From Gongronella butleri (lineage: Eukaryota > Mucoromycota > Mucoromycetes > Mucorales > Cunninghamellaceae), in contig JAIWZP010000012.1 of the NCBI GenBank assembly GCA_025201375.1, positions 248,001 through 312,000 on the forward strand: a stretch of DNA of 64,000 nucleotides, written 5' to 3'. Below, in pieces: positions 45,970 to 58,374 of this stretch. The translations under genes were made by a program, and so were the position numbers. Positions within the stretch are counted from its first letter, which is position 1, and the number at the start of each line of letters is the position of its first letter. The notes below the pieces were generated by a model. It was not told the DNA's origin and made no database searches. It saw nothing but the letters and a program-made list of their open reading frames with translations.

Positions 45970-46900
45970 GGTTGAACGTGTAGCGAGCAGCTAGAAACAC
46001 ATAGGGTGTGACTTTTGGGTTAAAAAAAAATCATTTGAAGCACAGCACACGCAAATCAATATTTTGCCATGATCGAGCCCTCAAACCAAAATTGAAAAAT
46101 GAGGTCCTCAGAATGATGCCAAACTCACCCAAAAGAGGAACCGCATGGCGAAACCAACAAAAAGGCCAAAACAGAGCGGGGTTGATCTACTCGTTGACGA
46201 GTAATGGCCGATTTTCGATTTTATTTCAACGGCGAATTGCACGGGAAAAACGCGTCCATAGACCCGCGCCGACGCGTCCAATAGCAAGAAAGACGCCAGG
46301 TGCATGTATTTGATGAAGGTCAGACGCGTGGGACTCGTTGTTTGACGCGGTTTTTCACGCGTCGAAAAACGTATATGGATTTGCAACTGTATCAAGCATG
46401 ACCAAAAAATCACTTTTTTCACTGATCACCGAGGTCCACAGGCGCAGCGAGCCACGCCCTCTCTGATGATGTGATTTCATCGAGATACATGCAATTGTCG
46501 TTGAGTTTATCTTGAGCTGAAAAACAGCAGCCTTTTCCGTTTTACGCGACAAGCCGCTGATGAACATTTGGTTTTTATTGGTTTGTCAGCGGTGATTCGT
46601 GCGTGGGTACCTCGTGGTAGACGGGCGTGGCGATCCGCGATCTCAAATTTCTCAGATTTCCAATCCTCGACTGCACCCCTTGGAAATTTCATCATTTTTG
46701 AAAATGGCGATTGCGCGGCATCCAGTGCCCGTGGCATCTCCGTCGTGGGCTCATTTGAAAGAAGAAGGTTGGGACGATCGCTTCAAAGGCCGGCCATCCC
46801 TTGTAAGATGTCAAGTCCGCGATCAACGGCCCAAAATGTGACAAAACGTACCAATTGCGCCTTCGTCAGCAGTTACCTAATCAACTCTTCCATTTTAAAC
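45970..46900 (+). repeat. Dispersed repeat, copy C
   Basis: Most similar to copy B. Matching blocks are CATGATCGAGC, AAACCAAAATTGAAAAATGA, GTCCTCAGAAT, TGGCGAAACCAACAAAAA, GATTTTCGATTTTATTTCAA, GAATTGCACGGGAAAAACGCG, CAATAGCAAGAAAG(A)CGCCAGG, the hairpin GACGCGGTTTTTCACGCGTC at 46345 and CCAAAAAATCACTTTTTTCA. It ends near TTACCTAATCA at 46871. The reverse complement carries a partly conserved frame, see findings. Confidence 0.75.
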
Positions 46901-47489
46901 CACCATGATGATGCAACTGAGACAACCGGGGCGTAAATCACTTGCAGTAAGTTTGACGCTTATTACCTATACGTGCTGGTTTTGGCGATGATATGCCGCG
47001 TCATGCAATTAATCTCACGAGTGTACTGGCCGATTGTCGACACCGCTTGCGCTCGTTGCACCCCCGCGCTTCCCTCTCAATCAGACCTATTTTTAAATAC
47101 GGACGATCAAGCGGATCCAGGCAAAAGCTCATCAAAAAAAGGGAAAAAACGCCTTGAATTGACTCGGGCATTATTCCCAAAGTGGCACTTTGCGCCCTGC
47201 TGCACCACGTTCATTTTTGTTAATTGGCGTGGGGGGGGCGGACGGCGGCCCAATGGCTAATGGCCAATGGTCAATGGCCATGCTGCTTTGCAACCTTGCA
47301 AGAATGATGTTTTAAAGGATCGATAGAAACCGCGGAAACGGGCAACCAAAAAATAAGCTTTCTACCATCCACGATTTCCCGCCATGCACGGCCGTCTATT
47401 GGAACACATAGATGGGGGGAGAGAAGAAATGGATGATCATGTTTTATTGGGGGGGGTGCGGGCGGAAAAGAAAGAAAAAAAATCGAAAA
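46901..47489. other. 3' flank of the zinc-cluster gene
   Basis: About 590 bp with no recognised gene. G-rich runs at 47230-47240 and 47450-47460. Region holds the likely 3' end of the minus-strand gene. Confidence 0.35.
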
Positions 47490-50028
47490 TCATGGGTACA
47501 TATTGGATGATGTTGATCGTTTGTAGTTCATGGTATCCAAGCGCTTGCATGAGCGAGTGACGGACGAGGCCGCTTGATAGTAGGAGACGGTGGCAGGTTG
47601 ATACAGGGACGACGACGGCGGGTCTGTGCGTGAGGTTGACGTCCATGGGGCGGTGTGGCCATTGTGTGCTCTTGCCTCGGAGGACATGCGGCTGGACGAG
47701 ATGGTCTGGTAATAAAGATGATAAGGGGAAAGAATGGAGGTCGATGCGCCTGTGGCCGGTGGATTGTTGGTGGCGAGCGTGGGTGCCTGGTGGTGGTGAT
47801 GCGGCTGATGGTGGTGGTGGTGCGGCATGGATGAATGGACAGGCGCGTGACTAAGTAACGTTGGCGCGGTTGCCATGCGTTTGGGTGGTTGTTGAGGTAC
47901 GTGGATCTGCGAGGTGATGGATGGGGCGTGCAGTGAGATTGGCTTGGTGGTGATGGAAGAGACAGCGGGCGATGTGGAAGTGGTTGGTGTGGAAGATGGC
48001 GACGACGACATGGATGACGCGGACGAGGACGACGTTGGCGGGCCAACAATGTTGTCGAGCAACGAGGGCGCATGTTGTTGTGCGTATGACATGTTGGCAA
48101 GCGGGTGTTGCTGCTGGTGAAGAGGATGCGATGCCTGATTTTCGTCGGTGACCATGGAAAAGCTTGCGCGATGCGATGGCTCGTCAATGGAATAGGTATC
48201 GAGCATGGCCATGGTGGGCAGCACAGGTGATGGCATGGACATATTGCTGCCCTGTCTCAATGGCTGGTTATGTTGCTGTTGCTGTTGATGATGATGATGA
48301 TGCAACAAGGGCGGCGGATTCGCAGGCGAAAGCGAAACAGGCACCATGGCCGATGTCGGTGCAGATGCGAACGACGTGATGATGGAGAGCGCGTCGTCGT
48401 GTGCCGTTGTGGTGCTCATGTTTGTCGTGGACGACGAGTGCAAGGGAGGCAGCGCCGCCGGTGGCGAATCAGAGCCCATGTCCAGTGAAAAAGTCGGCGA
48501 CAACGACGCACGATGGTCCATGACTTGCGATAATGGGCTCATCAGGCCCGCGCCAGACGCATCGGAGGACGATCCATTGTGATGATTTGCACCCGTTGAA
48601 GAAGACCATGGCAACGACGTCGATGGTACCGTGATTTGTTGCATGTCATCATCGCTGAGCAAAGTGCCAGGCGACCCAGCGGCCAGCGCCGAGGATGATT
48701 TCGTCGTGGTGGTTGCACCTGCCACAGGAGATGTCTAATGAAGACAAATGAATTAAGGTTGAGTCAGCATGATTCGCAATAAATTCCCATGATACGCGAT
48801 TGGACGCGATTTTTTTTTTTTTCGGTTGTCCTTCGCCCCGCATGGTCCCAATTTGGTACCCGCCTGTCCCTCTCCTCCCCCCCAACCCAACGGCCGGCTC
48901 TTCAAACTCTATATTGAATACAACATGAAAAAAAAAAAGGTTCCACTTACCACGTCCTCTGATTTGCTGAGAATACACACAATGTACAACAATTGAAGGG
49001 TGGACGGCTCAAACAAGTTGGCGCCAAGCCCGCCACCTAGGTAGAACCGTGCCTGTGCCGGCTGATGCTGATTCTGTGTCGTTTTAAACGACAATTCCTG
49101 GTTGATGGTGATCGACCCATTGGCCATCTCCAGGAGCTGATGCGCCAATGGCTGTGCAAACACGGGGGCATTGGCCCGCGGTGTCGACGGCGGGATGCGC
49201 GCGTCCTTGCCTGCGAGCGAGCTGCCATGCACGAGCAATGACCGATGGATGTTGGCAAGTGTGTCCACATGTGTGGGCGACAAAAAGTCGTACAGAGACC
49301 GATGCGAGAACTCTTGCGGGTATAAGCCAAGAAAGTCCAGCGATTCATCCGAGACGCGTGCACAGCACAGGTCCATCGACAAGAAAATCTAAAAGAACGC
49401 GTTTTGCTCGTGAGTTTTCCAATCGTGACACAAAATACAGAAAGAAAAAAGTCAACTTACCGTCATCATGGAACACGACGTGGTTGGGCCAGCCAATGAC
49501 GGAATCGATGGCGCGGTCGCTGACAGGTGCGCCATTTGCTGGACGGCGGCCGGCGTGGGCGTCAGGTGCTGGAACATGGCCTGCAATGCAAACAGCGTCG
49601 ACGTGGAGATCTTTTTATCGCGCAGCTTGGGCCGCCCGCGCTTCTTGTGCTGGATGTCGCGACAGGTATCTTCTTTGCCCGAATGCACGCATCGCTTGCA
49701 TGGACGCGACACTATTTTTAAAAAAACGAACAGTAACGCGATCAATACACACAAATCAACGCGTCAATGGCGTGTCAATGGCTTACAGTCGCATGCCAAA
49801 TGGGCCTTTTTACAATTGACCTGTGTAAAGACGAAAAAAAAAAGGTGGCGTGAGTTGATGATTCTCTGGGCGCGTTTGATTTTGTGGGGTAAAACGAGCA
49901 AAAAGCGAGCGTACACAGGCAGTTTTAACTTGCGATTTGCTGGGCCGCTTTTTGAAAGGGGCAGACGGCTCCTTTGGTATGTCAGAGGACGATGGTGACG
50001 CGTCGACAGGAAGTAAATGAAGCGCCAT
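47490..50028 (-). CDS. Zn(II)2Cys6 transcription factor with PAS-like domain
   Basis: Five exons on the minus strand: 49915-50028, 49787-49820, 49461-49711, 48951-49388, 47490-48734; 693 residues. The binuclear zinc cluster spans Cys38, 41, 48, 54, 57 and 66 (C-X2-C-X6-C-X5-C-X2-C-X8-C), followed by a basic HKKRGRPKLRDKK AT-hook-like block. Two introns cut through the cluster so that its six Cys come from three exons. A PAS-like domain begins at about 134 (IFLSMDLCCARVSDESLDFL, SHRSLYDFLSPTHVDTLANI). The last 415 residues are Ser/Thr/His/Gln-rich and probably an activation region. The zinc cluster plus PAS order recalls fungal carbon-metabolism regulators (Rds2/Ert1/AcuK class); the specific ortholog is not clear. 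Confidence 0.9.
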
Positions 50029-53000
50029 GGAGATGGAAAAACAGTAAAAAGAAGAAAAAAATGAAGCAAAGGGAAGGGGGGAAAAGAAAAAGAAAAAAAG
50101 ATCAAAAGGGCAAAAGAGGGACTCGTCTGAAAAGGGAAAAAGCTGGACGTGTGTGAACTCAGATCGGGGTCCTGGGGTTCCGCGCTTGCTATTTCCAGCA
50201 AGAGAGGAGAATTCGGCGAATTTGCATGCCAATCATTCCAAAGTGGCCAGCATGAACAAATCTGATGACTGTGTGTGACATGAAAAAAAAAGAAAACCAG
50301 ACAATGACAACGCTGCCTGAATGGCTCATTCAAGGAAAAAAAAATAAAAATGGGAGGATCAAGTGTGCAACGGGAAAAAGTCATGCATGTTCCACCCGTC
50401 TTTGGGATTTGCTACTAACTGGATTCTGCTTTTTTTTTTCTTCTTGTTGTCTTCCCGCCCCTGCAGGACGCAAACAATGAAAAGTCAAAAGTGGGGGGAG
50501 GGGGAGGGGAAGCGGCACCGCATCCTTCTTTTTTTTTTTAATTGCCACAACGACGACCTTCAATTTGCACGTTAATTTCTGGCGGGACTCCGGTTAAACG
50601 CGATCATGCATCACCTCCTTTCTTTGCCAAAAGCGTGAACCCAGACTCCCAGGGCGATCCATGTTGCCAAAAAAATAATAATAACTAGTAGCCTAGCGAC
50701 AGCGCGTGCACGCGCGGCGCCGTGTGGCCCATGGCATCCGCTTACACGGATCCGACACCAGGCGATCTCTTTTGAATCCCACCCGCGCCCCCCTCCTCTT
50801 GCTCCTTCCTAGTCTTCCACTTCCGCCCCCACAAAGTTAAGCTATCGCAAATATAGCCAAACTGGGCGTCAATGGAAAGAAAGACTGCCCAACATTTATC
50901 GTTGCTGAGTGCGATTTTTATTTTTTGCCTTGCATTATCTGATTTGGGCAAACAAACAGGTCAAGTGGCACAAGACCTAATTACATAATTTTCGTCTGGC
51001 CAAAGCGGTCCGCGGACCAATGCCAATACGATCAATTTTCGGGAAGGACGCCCTGACGTTTAAATCACACGCATCGATTTTGGTATATCTTAAGAGCGCA
51101 CCCTCTCTGAAAATCCCGCAATGTTGCTGTCAGCCCTGCCGTCATGATCGACCTTGCCGTCACAACCTGTTTCTCGGGTCATGTGGGCCGTGTAAAAAGG
51201 AGGCATCGTGCGGCCAAATGGCCAAAAACAGAACTAAAAAGGGCTTTTGTGGGCACTGCGCAAGCGAGTCAGCGCATTGGAACCACGCACAAGGTGCTCC
51301 ACTGGGTCCCACCAGCATGTGTCGGCGCTGTCACCCCGCCATGAGCTTCCCAATGCGTTCGTGAGCTGAGCATTTGGGTCGTACACAACGCCAGGCACGT
51401 TGGTCCTGGCCGTTTTCAGGGTCGTTGCCGAGCCGTAGCAACTCGGCGGATGATAAGCGACAAAAAAAAAAGCATTTTTTTTTTACATGGCAATGCCAAA
51501 ATCGGTGGCCACCGGACGACCGGGGATCAGAGTTGAGATTTTTTGAAAAATCATGGCGATCGCGTTGATTCTAAGCAAATTTTCACAATGACTAATCATC
51601 TTTAGATGGATCTGACACTTGTCTAAAGCTACAGCAAAGGATCGTTTGCAGGGTTGGTCTTACAGCACATTTTACCTGTTGTTGTATAATGCACAGACAA
51701 CCAAATCGCACTTTTTGTATCCTAATTTCATATGATAGGTAAATCAGGTCATACGCAGCGAGACTTTTGACAATGAGCACGTCCAAGCAGAATCATCTTG
51801 AAACATTGGATAAGTTGACTTCTCCGTGTGCAACTGTGCATCAGCATGCGAGCAAGCGAATGCACCCGATTTCATCGCAGTGGAGACGTGTGTCGGTGCG
51901 TGTTTCAGACTCAAGGAGCGAGCTTTTTTTTTGATATGATTTTTTTTTTTAGAAACACCACCGTTATTATTTTGCCACTGCTGCGCTGGTGGTCACTCAA
52001 CACTCACCATCAGAGGGAGAAGACGCGACTTGAAGTCCTGAATCTACTACCGGTATCTACAGTATTACTGTACGTATCATACTTCATACAGTATCTTCAT
52101 ATGATGCCGCTGCTGCTGCACAGCACAAGTGCACTTCTAGCACTTGTGCACAAGATAGCGACGACAATGCGTGTTTTTCAGACTTTGCCAGCCTGCTGTG
52201 CCTCCAGAATTTTTTTTACAGCCTACTTGCCCGCCAATGAAAAATGCGTCGCGGCGTGATCTACGGCCCACTGCCCAGAACGGACCCGCCCGATTTTTTG
52301 AACTCGAATAATACATACCAAAACCCTCCTATTTTTACTATTTTGCATTCATCTGGCCATCTGTATGGTCGACCTCGTTCAAAAATAGCCGTATCGAATT
52401 CAGCGCAAAATTTGCAACAAAAAAGCTTAAACCCCGAAAGCGGTACGACCACCTTTGAAATATTCAGGGGTCACTCAGGGGTCACACATTTCAATCTCAG
52501 AAAATGCCAAATTTGAAAATATTCGAACTCCGAGTGATCAATGCATCCCAAACAGGTAACTCCGACGATTTGCTATTGGCAGACAAAATGATTAGTCGCC
52601 GCAAAGTAAGAAAAATGCCCAAAGACTGGCGCATGAACGGCGATCGACTGAGAAATGTGCCTACTTTGGCAAGATGCTTTTGCAAAAATTTAAGGTTTGA
52701 CACTTCCAAATTAAGGTGCGTGGATTGCATGGAATGTATTTTTTTGTAGATTTGTACACTTTATGATATTGTGCACTGATGAGTGCTGCAGCCTGGTGAA
52801 ATGACCGATGCAAAAAGTTGAAACCCAAGCTAGCGCGCCGCAAGTCATCCCATTAGGTGCTTTGCACCCCTGTTTGTTAGTAAAACTAAAATAAAAATCA
52901 CATGTTTATTAGACCGTTGTCGAACAAATTGCGACCAAAGATTTTGATGAAAAAGTGGATTTTCTCTGCGAGGTTTGGCCATCCATTGATGAATCTGGTA

Positions 53001-55110
53001 CCACTCGATAGAGACTCAATACAGTAAATGCTTTCGACACGATAAAAGCACCGTGGGTTGTTTTCCGAGTTGTCGAGAAAAGTGAGGCTGAAAATTTATT
53101 CAATGTTTGATCGGCTTTTGCAAATTGCAATCGTACAAAATTCGTTCATCGGGCGAGCAAACAATCCAAAAATGACAACCGAGAGTGTCTTTTTCGATCG
53201 ATGCCATTTTCACCGCAACCCACGAAATATTTCGAGACCCTGTGCTAAATTTGTGAAAATAACGGCGGCATTTTGGATTCATCTGCATAACGGCAAGCCG
53301 GCCTCTGGTTTTTAAGAGTTTGCAGGAGGAAAAAACCGCCCTGAAATAACTTAATGCGTAGATTTGGAGGCAATCCATCCGTGGTTTGTTGTCTTTAAGA
53401 CTAGATTTGCGAAAATCATGCCATCTTTCTAAAATTATCGACAACAACCTAATCACCCACTGATTTTTAACGTTTCTTTATACCGTAGCTTGACATGCCA
53501 AAATTACCTAATGATTCATTTTGGAACCGATCCACCAAGAACGGTTTCTGGCGGTCAGCATTGCATCTGTGAAAAATCATGAAATCAATGCATGTCTCGA
53601 CAACGGTCAGAGCGACTTTTGGTTTTAATTTTGTTCTAAAGAGAGAGGCGCCAAAAAATACGCGACGTCAAATTTGGCGGCAATCGAAGCACGATTTTGC
53701 CGCGAAATGATTTTATGAAAAACGTGTTACAGCCAAAATTTCAGCAATGTCAAGTTGCTGGCCGAATCAGCTGTTTGACATGAGCGTTTTAATTTTTTTC
53801 TGAGCAGGGAGGGGCCGAATTAAATAGCTGGAAAAGTTTCGTGGCATTGCGACGAGTCTTTGGTGGTGGTGAAATGATTTTTTTTCGAATTTTGGAAAAA
53901 AAAAGTTGGTCAGGTCAAAATGCATCTGGAGGGTCCCCCGCTTTAAGGGATTCAATTCCAGCCAGAAATTCAAATCCGTTTGGCAACCTACACCCCAGCG
54001 CTTGGAGAGCCATGTCACTACAGTAGATGCATTGACCCCCTCTTTCTAAACAAACCAGACCAAGGCCTCCGGACCTTGCTCTAAACAAATCTGCACTACT
54101 GTAAAAATCGGAGGTCGATCAGACCGTTGTCGAGCAAATCGCGATCAGAGCCGAATTTTGGAAATTCGCATTTCTCCATCAGTTTGGTCGAACGCCAGCG
54201 AAACCTGATTCATCGAGCAGAGAATCGAATTCTGCATCTTTCGTCACGGCAACTCACCCTTGATTGCCAAGTCGATTAACGAGCAAAACGCGTTTAAAAT
54301 ATTTGCGCGCATGGATTCGCTGTACAAATATTGTCCATCGCGGTGCTCGGGCTGTGATAAAATGACGCCAAAACTTGTAGCTTTCCATCATGCAAATTTG
54401 ATCTGCATCGAAAAAATATTTGGCGAGCAATGACCGAATCGATCAATTGTGGCATAAATTTGCTTTTGCTCGATAACTGCTTGGTCGGCCCCCGATTTTT
54501 ATGGTGTTTATGAGAAAGAAATGGCCGAAATGCCTAGCCAAAGACGCGGTTTCTAGGTCTTACAGGTGCTCTTTGAAGCGTAATTTCGGTTTGAAATACT
54601 TGCGATTTTAGCCGGGTATTGCCTCCATAAATTTGCCCGACAGGCCGTTTCAAAAAAATCGCTCAAACTTGGTGCCATTAGATATGCACTGACCCCTATT
54701 TCATTAGTAAAAGTACTCTCTAAATGATGGGTCGATTGACTGGATCTTGCATAAATCATAGTATGCCCATTTTGCAAAAATGGCTCCGGCGAGTGCATCC
54801 ATTCGCGTCGGAAAATCGTAAAACTGTTTTTGTTTTACAAACGACAATCGTTTTGCACCTTTTTGCCACCGTGCATAAAACTAGTGGTGCTCGGTTCAGC
54901 TATTTTTTTTTTTTTTTTTTTGCGATCAAAAATGATATGCCGCGCGCTACGTATTGTTTTTGATCCTCGGGGAGCTTTGTTGGCCACGCGCTTAGTGGGG
55001 GAGTGGCCAATGGGCGTTTGTCCCAAAAGAGCAGGTGCAAAATGCGGGGGGGGGGCTGTTCTTTCTTTTTTCCTTAAACTTTTTCCTTTTTTTTTTTTAT
55101 TCTTTTGAGT
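50029..55110. other. 5-kb orphan island without recognised genes
   Basis: No conserved protein, RNA or copy of the A-D repeats was recognised. The first 0.6 kb is the upstream side of the zinc-cluster gene (A/T and G/A runs). From about 51600 the composition becomes more evenly AT-rich and loses the long homopolymers seen elsewhere. A motif GACCGTTGTCGA occurs three times, at 52913, 54121 and (inverted) about 53587. The last 150 bp before 55111 is T-rich and should contain the ribose-5-phosphate isomerase promoter. Confidence 0.45.
52880..54200. repeat. Degenerate repeat with GACCGTTGTCGA motif
   Basis: Two direct copies at 52912-52945 and 54120-54153 share AGACCGTTGTCGA(A/G)CAAAT and GCGA(C/T)CA(A/G)AG, with weaker similarity on the left (AAAAATC...). 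A third copy near 53587 is inverted (TCTCGACAACGGTC). Length and borders are unclear. Confidence 0.5.
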
Positions 55111-56276
55111 ATGTCTGATCCTATCGAGCAGGGCAAGAAGCTTGCTGCGTATGCGGCGGTGGACGAGTACATTCGCGCTGACCACAAGGTGATCGGTATT
55201 GGGTCTGGGTCGACGGTCGTGTACGTTGTGGAGCGTATTTTGCAAAAGCCCGAGCTTCGCAACCTCGTGTATATCCCCACGAGCTTCCAGAGCAAGCTGC
55301 TTATTATCGAAGGCGGCCTGACGCTTGGCAGCATTGAGCAGTAAGTTTCTATCGAGTGTTGGGGGGGGGGAGGCACTGGCCCGTCCCCTTTTGTGGTGTG
55401 TATTTGAACGTGGCCATGTTGGGGACAGGCCTCAAATCAGTTCTACCCTGGCCTGACAGGCGACACAAAATTGATCCCGAACGAAGCACGTGATGATGAA
55501 TTACGACACAAAAGCGCAGGGGCGGGGCGCCAAAAAAAAAAAAAAACCACGAAAAAGCTGACCGCTTGCCTCCACAACAACAGGTATCCTGAGATTGATG
55601 TCACCATTGACGGCGCCGATGAGGTCGACCCTCAGCTGAATGTCATCAAGGGCGGCGGCGCGTGCCAATTCCAAGAGAAGGTCGTGGCCGAGGCGGCCAA
55701 AAAGTTCGTCATTGTCGCTGGTAAGGCTACGAAAGAAAAAAAAAAAGAGAAATCACCACTGGCTGACCCATTTCCCCCCCCCTGTAGACTACCGCAAAAA
55801 GTCCGACAAGCTCGGCGTGCAGGTAAAGTGCAATCACAGTGTGAAGGTAAAAGGAATTGGAGCCTGACAACGCGTTTTCTTCATCAGTGGACAAAGGGTG
55901 TGCCCATTGAGGTTGTGCCCATGGCGTACAAGCTGGTGATGCGCTCCTTGGACACCAAGCTGTCGGTGAAGCCTCAATCCGTGGACCTTCGCATGGTAAG
56001 CAAAGAGAGGAGGAGCACGACACAAAAAAAAGGGCGAGAAACCCATCTTTTTTTTTCTCTCTCTCTGTCCAGGCTGTGAAGAAGGCTGGTCCTGTTGTGA
56101 CGGACAATGGCAACTTTGTGATTGATGCCCATTTTGGTGCGATTGAGCATCCCGAGCAGCTTCTTAAGGAAATCAAGAGCCTGACGGGCGTGTATGAAGT
56201 GGGTCTTTTCTGCGGCATGGCCGAAATCGCCTACTTTGGCGAGAACGACGGCTCCGTGTCGCTCTGGCGACACTGA
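55111..56276 (+). CDS. RKI1: Ribose-5-phosphate isomerase A
   Basis: Five exons: 55111-55340, 55584-55720, 55788-55822, 55888-55995, 56073-56276; 237 residues. RpiA motifs are complete: [13 protein letters not shown] (from residue 28), [12 protein letters not shown], the active-site DGADEVD at 86-92, KGGGA at 99-103 with the catalytic-type Glu108 in [29 protein letters not shown], and the C-terminal [15 protein letters not shown] and [13 protein letters not shown]. It interconverts ribose 5-phosphate and ribulose 5-phosphate in the non-oxidative pentose phosphate pathway, in the cytosol. Length is slightly shorter than yeast Rki1 (258). A TTG codon two positions upstream is not needed. Confidence 0.96.
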
Positions 56277-56658
56277 GGGGGGAACGTGTGCGCAGCTCGC
56301 TTGTGCCTCTCCTTTTTTTTTTCTTTCTTCCCTGTGTACAAAATAGAATCTCGGAAATAAACTCTTGAAATCATCAAAAAAAAAAACAGTCGTGGGAGCG
56401 ATAAACATGTCGTCAGCGAGTGGGCTGGATGAGGGAGAGAGAAATCATCATCATAGCGACGACGAGTGAGCCAATGGGTGGCATGGCAAGAAAAAAAGTA
56501 ATGATAAGGGATGCGTGCCCATGATGGTCGATGGATGAAAAAGGGGTAAGTAACCCCATTGTCCAAGAGGGGATGGAGGCGCGTGAATGCGCGACGCGCG
56601 ATTTTTTTTTCCATTGGACGAGCGAAGGGTGGGGGGAAAAGTGAAATGGGTGGATGGA

Positions 56659-56691
<33 letters not shown>

Positions 56692-57287
56692 CAAAACGCG
56701 CACACGCGGGTGTCCAGATTCCACCGCAGGAGTTTGACGCGCTCTTTTTTTTTTTTTTTCTTTCTTTCCTTTTTTTTGAGCGCTGTTTGAATTTCGCACT
56801 AGGGAGCACACAGTGAAAAACAAAGTTTGCTTGAATTTTTTTCTTTCAGACGGCGGAGCAGGAACGCGCGTGTCGGCCCCGTGCCCATGAAAAAAAAAAA
56901 TTGAGCGCGTTTCGCGTTCCTCAGCTTTCCACTTGGGTCCAAGCGATGATTTCAAAGAAGATTTTATTTATTTCATTCGACTGTACAGAGATGATGATGG
57001 GTGGGTCCTTGGCAATTGAGGCCGGAATAGAGTGAGCAAGGAAAAAGGTGATATGTATATAGGTGAAGAGGGGGAGAGAAAAAAGTGGAAAGAAGGAAAA
57101 AAAAGGGGGTGATGGGTAGTGGGTGATCATGGAGAAGAGGAAGGGGGAATAATACTACCAGTGTATTGGGGGTGAAAAAGGGGGGAGGAAGAGGGGGGAT
57201 TTCAAACAAACTAGCATTGTAGCTTCAAGGCATTTTTGGGAGGAATTGATGCGCGACGAGGCGCGGGGGCGAGCGAGAGATTTTTTT
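56277..57287. other. Convergent 3' region, RKI1 / histone H1
   Basis: 1.0 kb between two stops. Possible AATAAA for RKI1 at 56356. T runs at 56664-56691 and 56743-56760, G/A-rich stretch 57070-57200. No gene recognised. Confidence 0.4.
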
Positions 57288-58374
57288 TTACTTCTTGGCG
57301 GCAGCAGCCTTCTTCTTGGGGGCGGCCTTCTTCTTGGGCGCGGGCTTCTTTGTTGGGGCCTTGACGCCGGCAGCAGCGGTGGTGGACTTCTTGGTGGGGG
57401 TCTTCTTCTTCGCGGCGGCGGTGGTGGTCTTCTTAGTGGCAGGGGCCTTCTTGGGGGCGGCAGCCTTCTTGGGGGCGGCGGTGGTCTTCTTGGTCGCGGC
57501 GGCGGTCTTCTTCTTGGGCGCGGCCTTCTTCTTGGGAGCAGCCTTCTTCTTCTCGTCGGCCTTCTTCTCGGGCTTGACGAGCTTCACAGTGCCAGAGGGA
57601 CCTGCAAAAAAAAAAAGAAAAAAAACAAATCAGATGTGTGTTCCCCCCCTGTCGCGACGCGCGCGCCGTCCAATTCCTTTTTTTTTTTTTTTTTTTGCTT
57701 GCTTACCCTTGGGGAGGGCAAAGAGACCCTTGGTGGAGCCACGCTTGATGGCGGCGGAGACTTGGCTGTCAAAGTGGGAGTTGCGAGTCAAGTTGTAGTT
57801 GGCCAACAGATAGTTCTTGATGGCAGGACGCGACGAACCGCGGCGCTCCTTCAAGGACAGGATAGCGGCTGCAAGAAATAAAAAGAATGAAAATGAGTCG
57901 TTTTGTTTCATCCGCGCGCAATATCACGCGATCTTTTTGCTATTTGCATCCATGATTTCCACCGCACGCACGCAGGGTCACCCCCTTTTTTTTCTGTGTA
58001 AATAATCCCCGAGGCTGTTCCCGTGCCCACAATGGCGTGCCATTTTGCGCTCCTTTTTTCTCTTCATCTTGTTGTTCATCCCTTCCTTTGTTGGCATCGC
58101 CCCCCATTCTTTTCCACGTCGATCCCACGCCAATGTACACGCGCACACGCACAAAGGACACACAAAGACGCGCCCAGGAGCGTGTTGTTCCCATTGTCAA
58201 GATGGCAATCACCATGTAAACTTACCCTTGATCATGTTTTCGTACTGTGGGAATAAATAAAAAAAGGGGATGATAAGCAAAATGATTCTTTTGGGTGTCT
58301 CCGCGCATTATCTCACTTACGGTGGGGTGGTCCTTCTTGGCAGAAGCACGGGGCTTGGCAGCAGCAGTGGTCAT
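57288..58374 (-). CDS. Linker histone H1
   Basis: Four exons on the minus strand: 58321-58374, 58226-58244 (19 nt), 57707-57868, 57288-57601; 182 residues. The winged-helix globular domain spans about 16-80: HPTYENMIKAAILSLKERRG, then SSRPAIKNYLLANYNL, FDSQVSAAIKRGSTKGLF and ALPKGPSGTVKLVKP. The long tail is Lys/Ala/Pro (AAPKKKAAPKKKTAAATKK-type repeats), the classic DNA-compacting tail. It binds linker DNA at the nucleosome dyad. No other histone gene is near. The presence of introns indicates a polyadenylated rather than replication-dependent message. Confidence 0.95.

Noticed and set aside
51020..51364. Cys-rich 114-codon open frame (CCCQPC, CGPCKKEASC)
   Set aside because: Looks zinc-binding at first sight, but the spacing matches no finger I know and the neighbouring sequence has no coding character or splice pattern.
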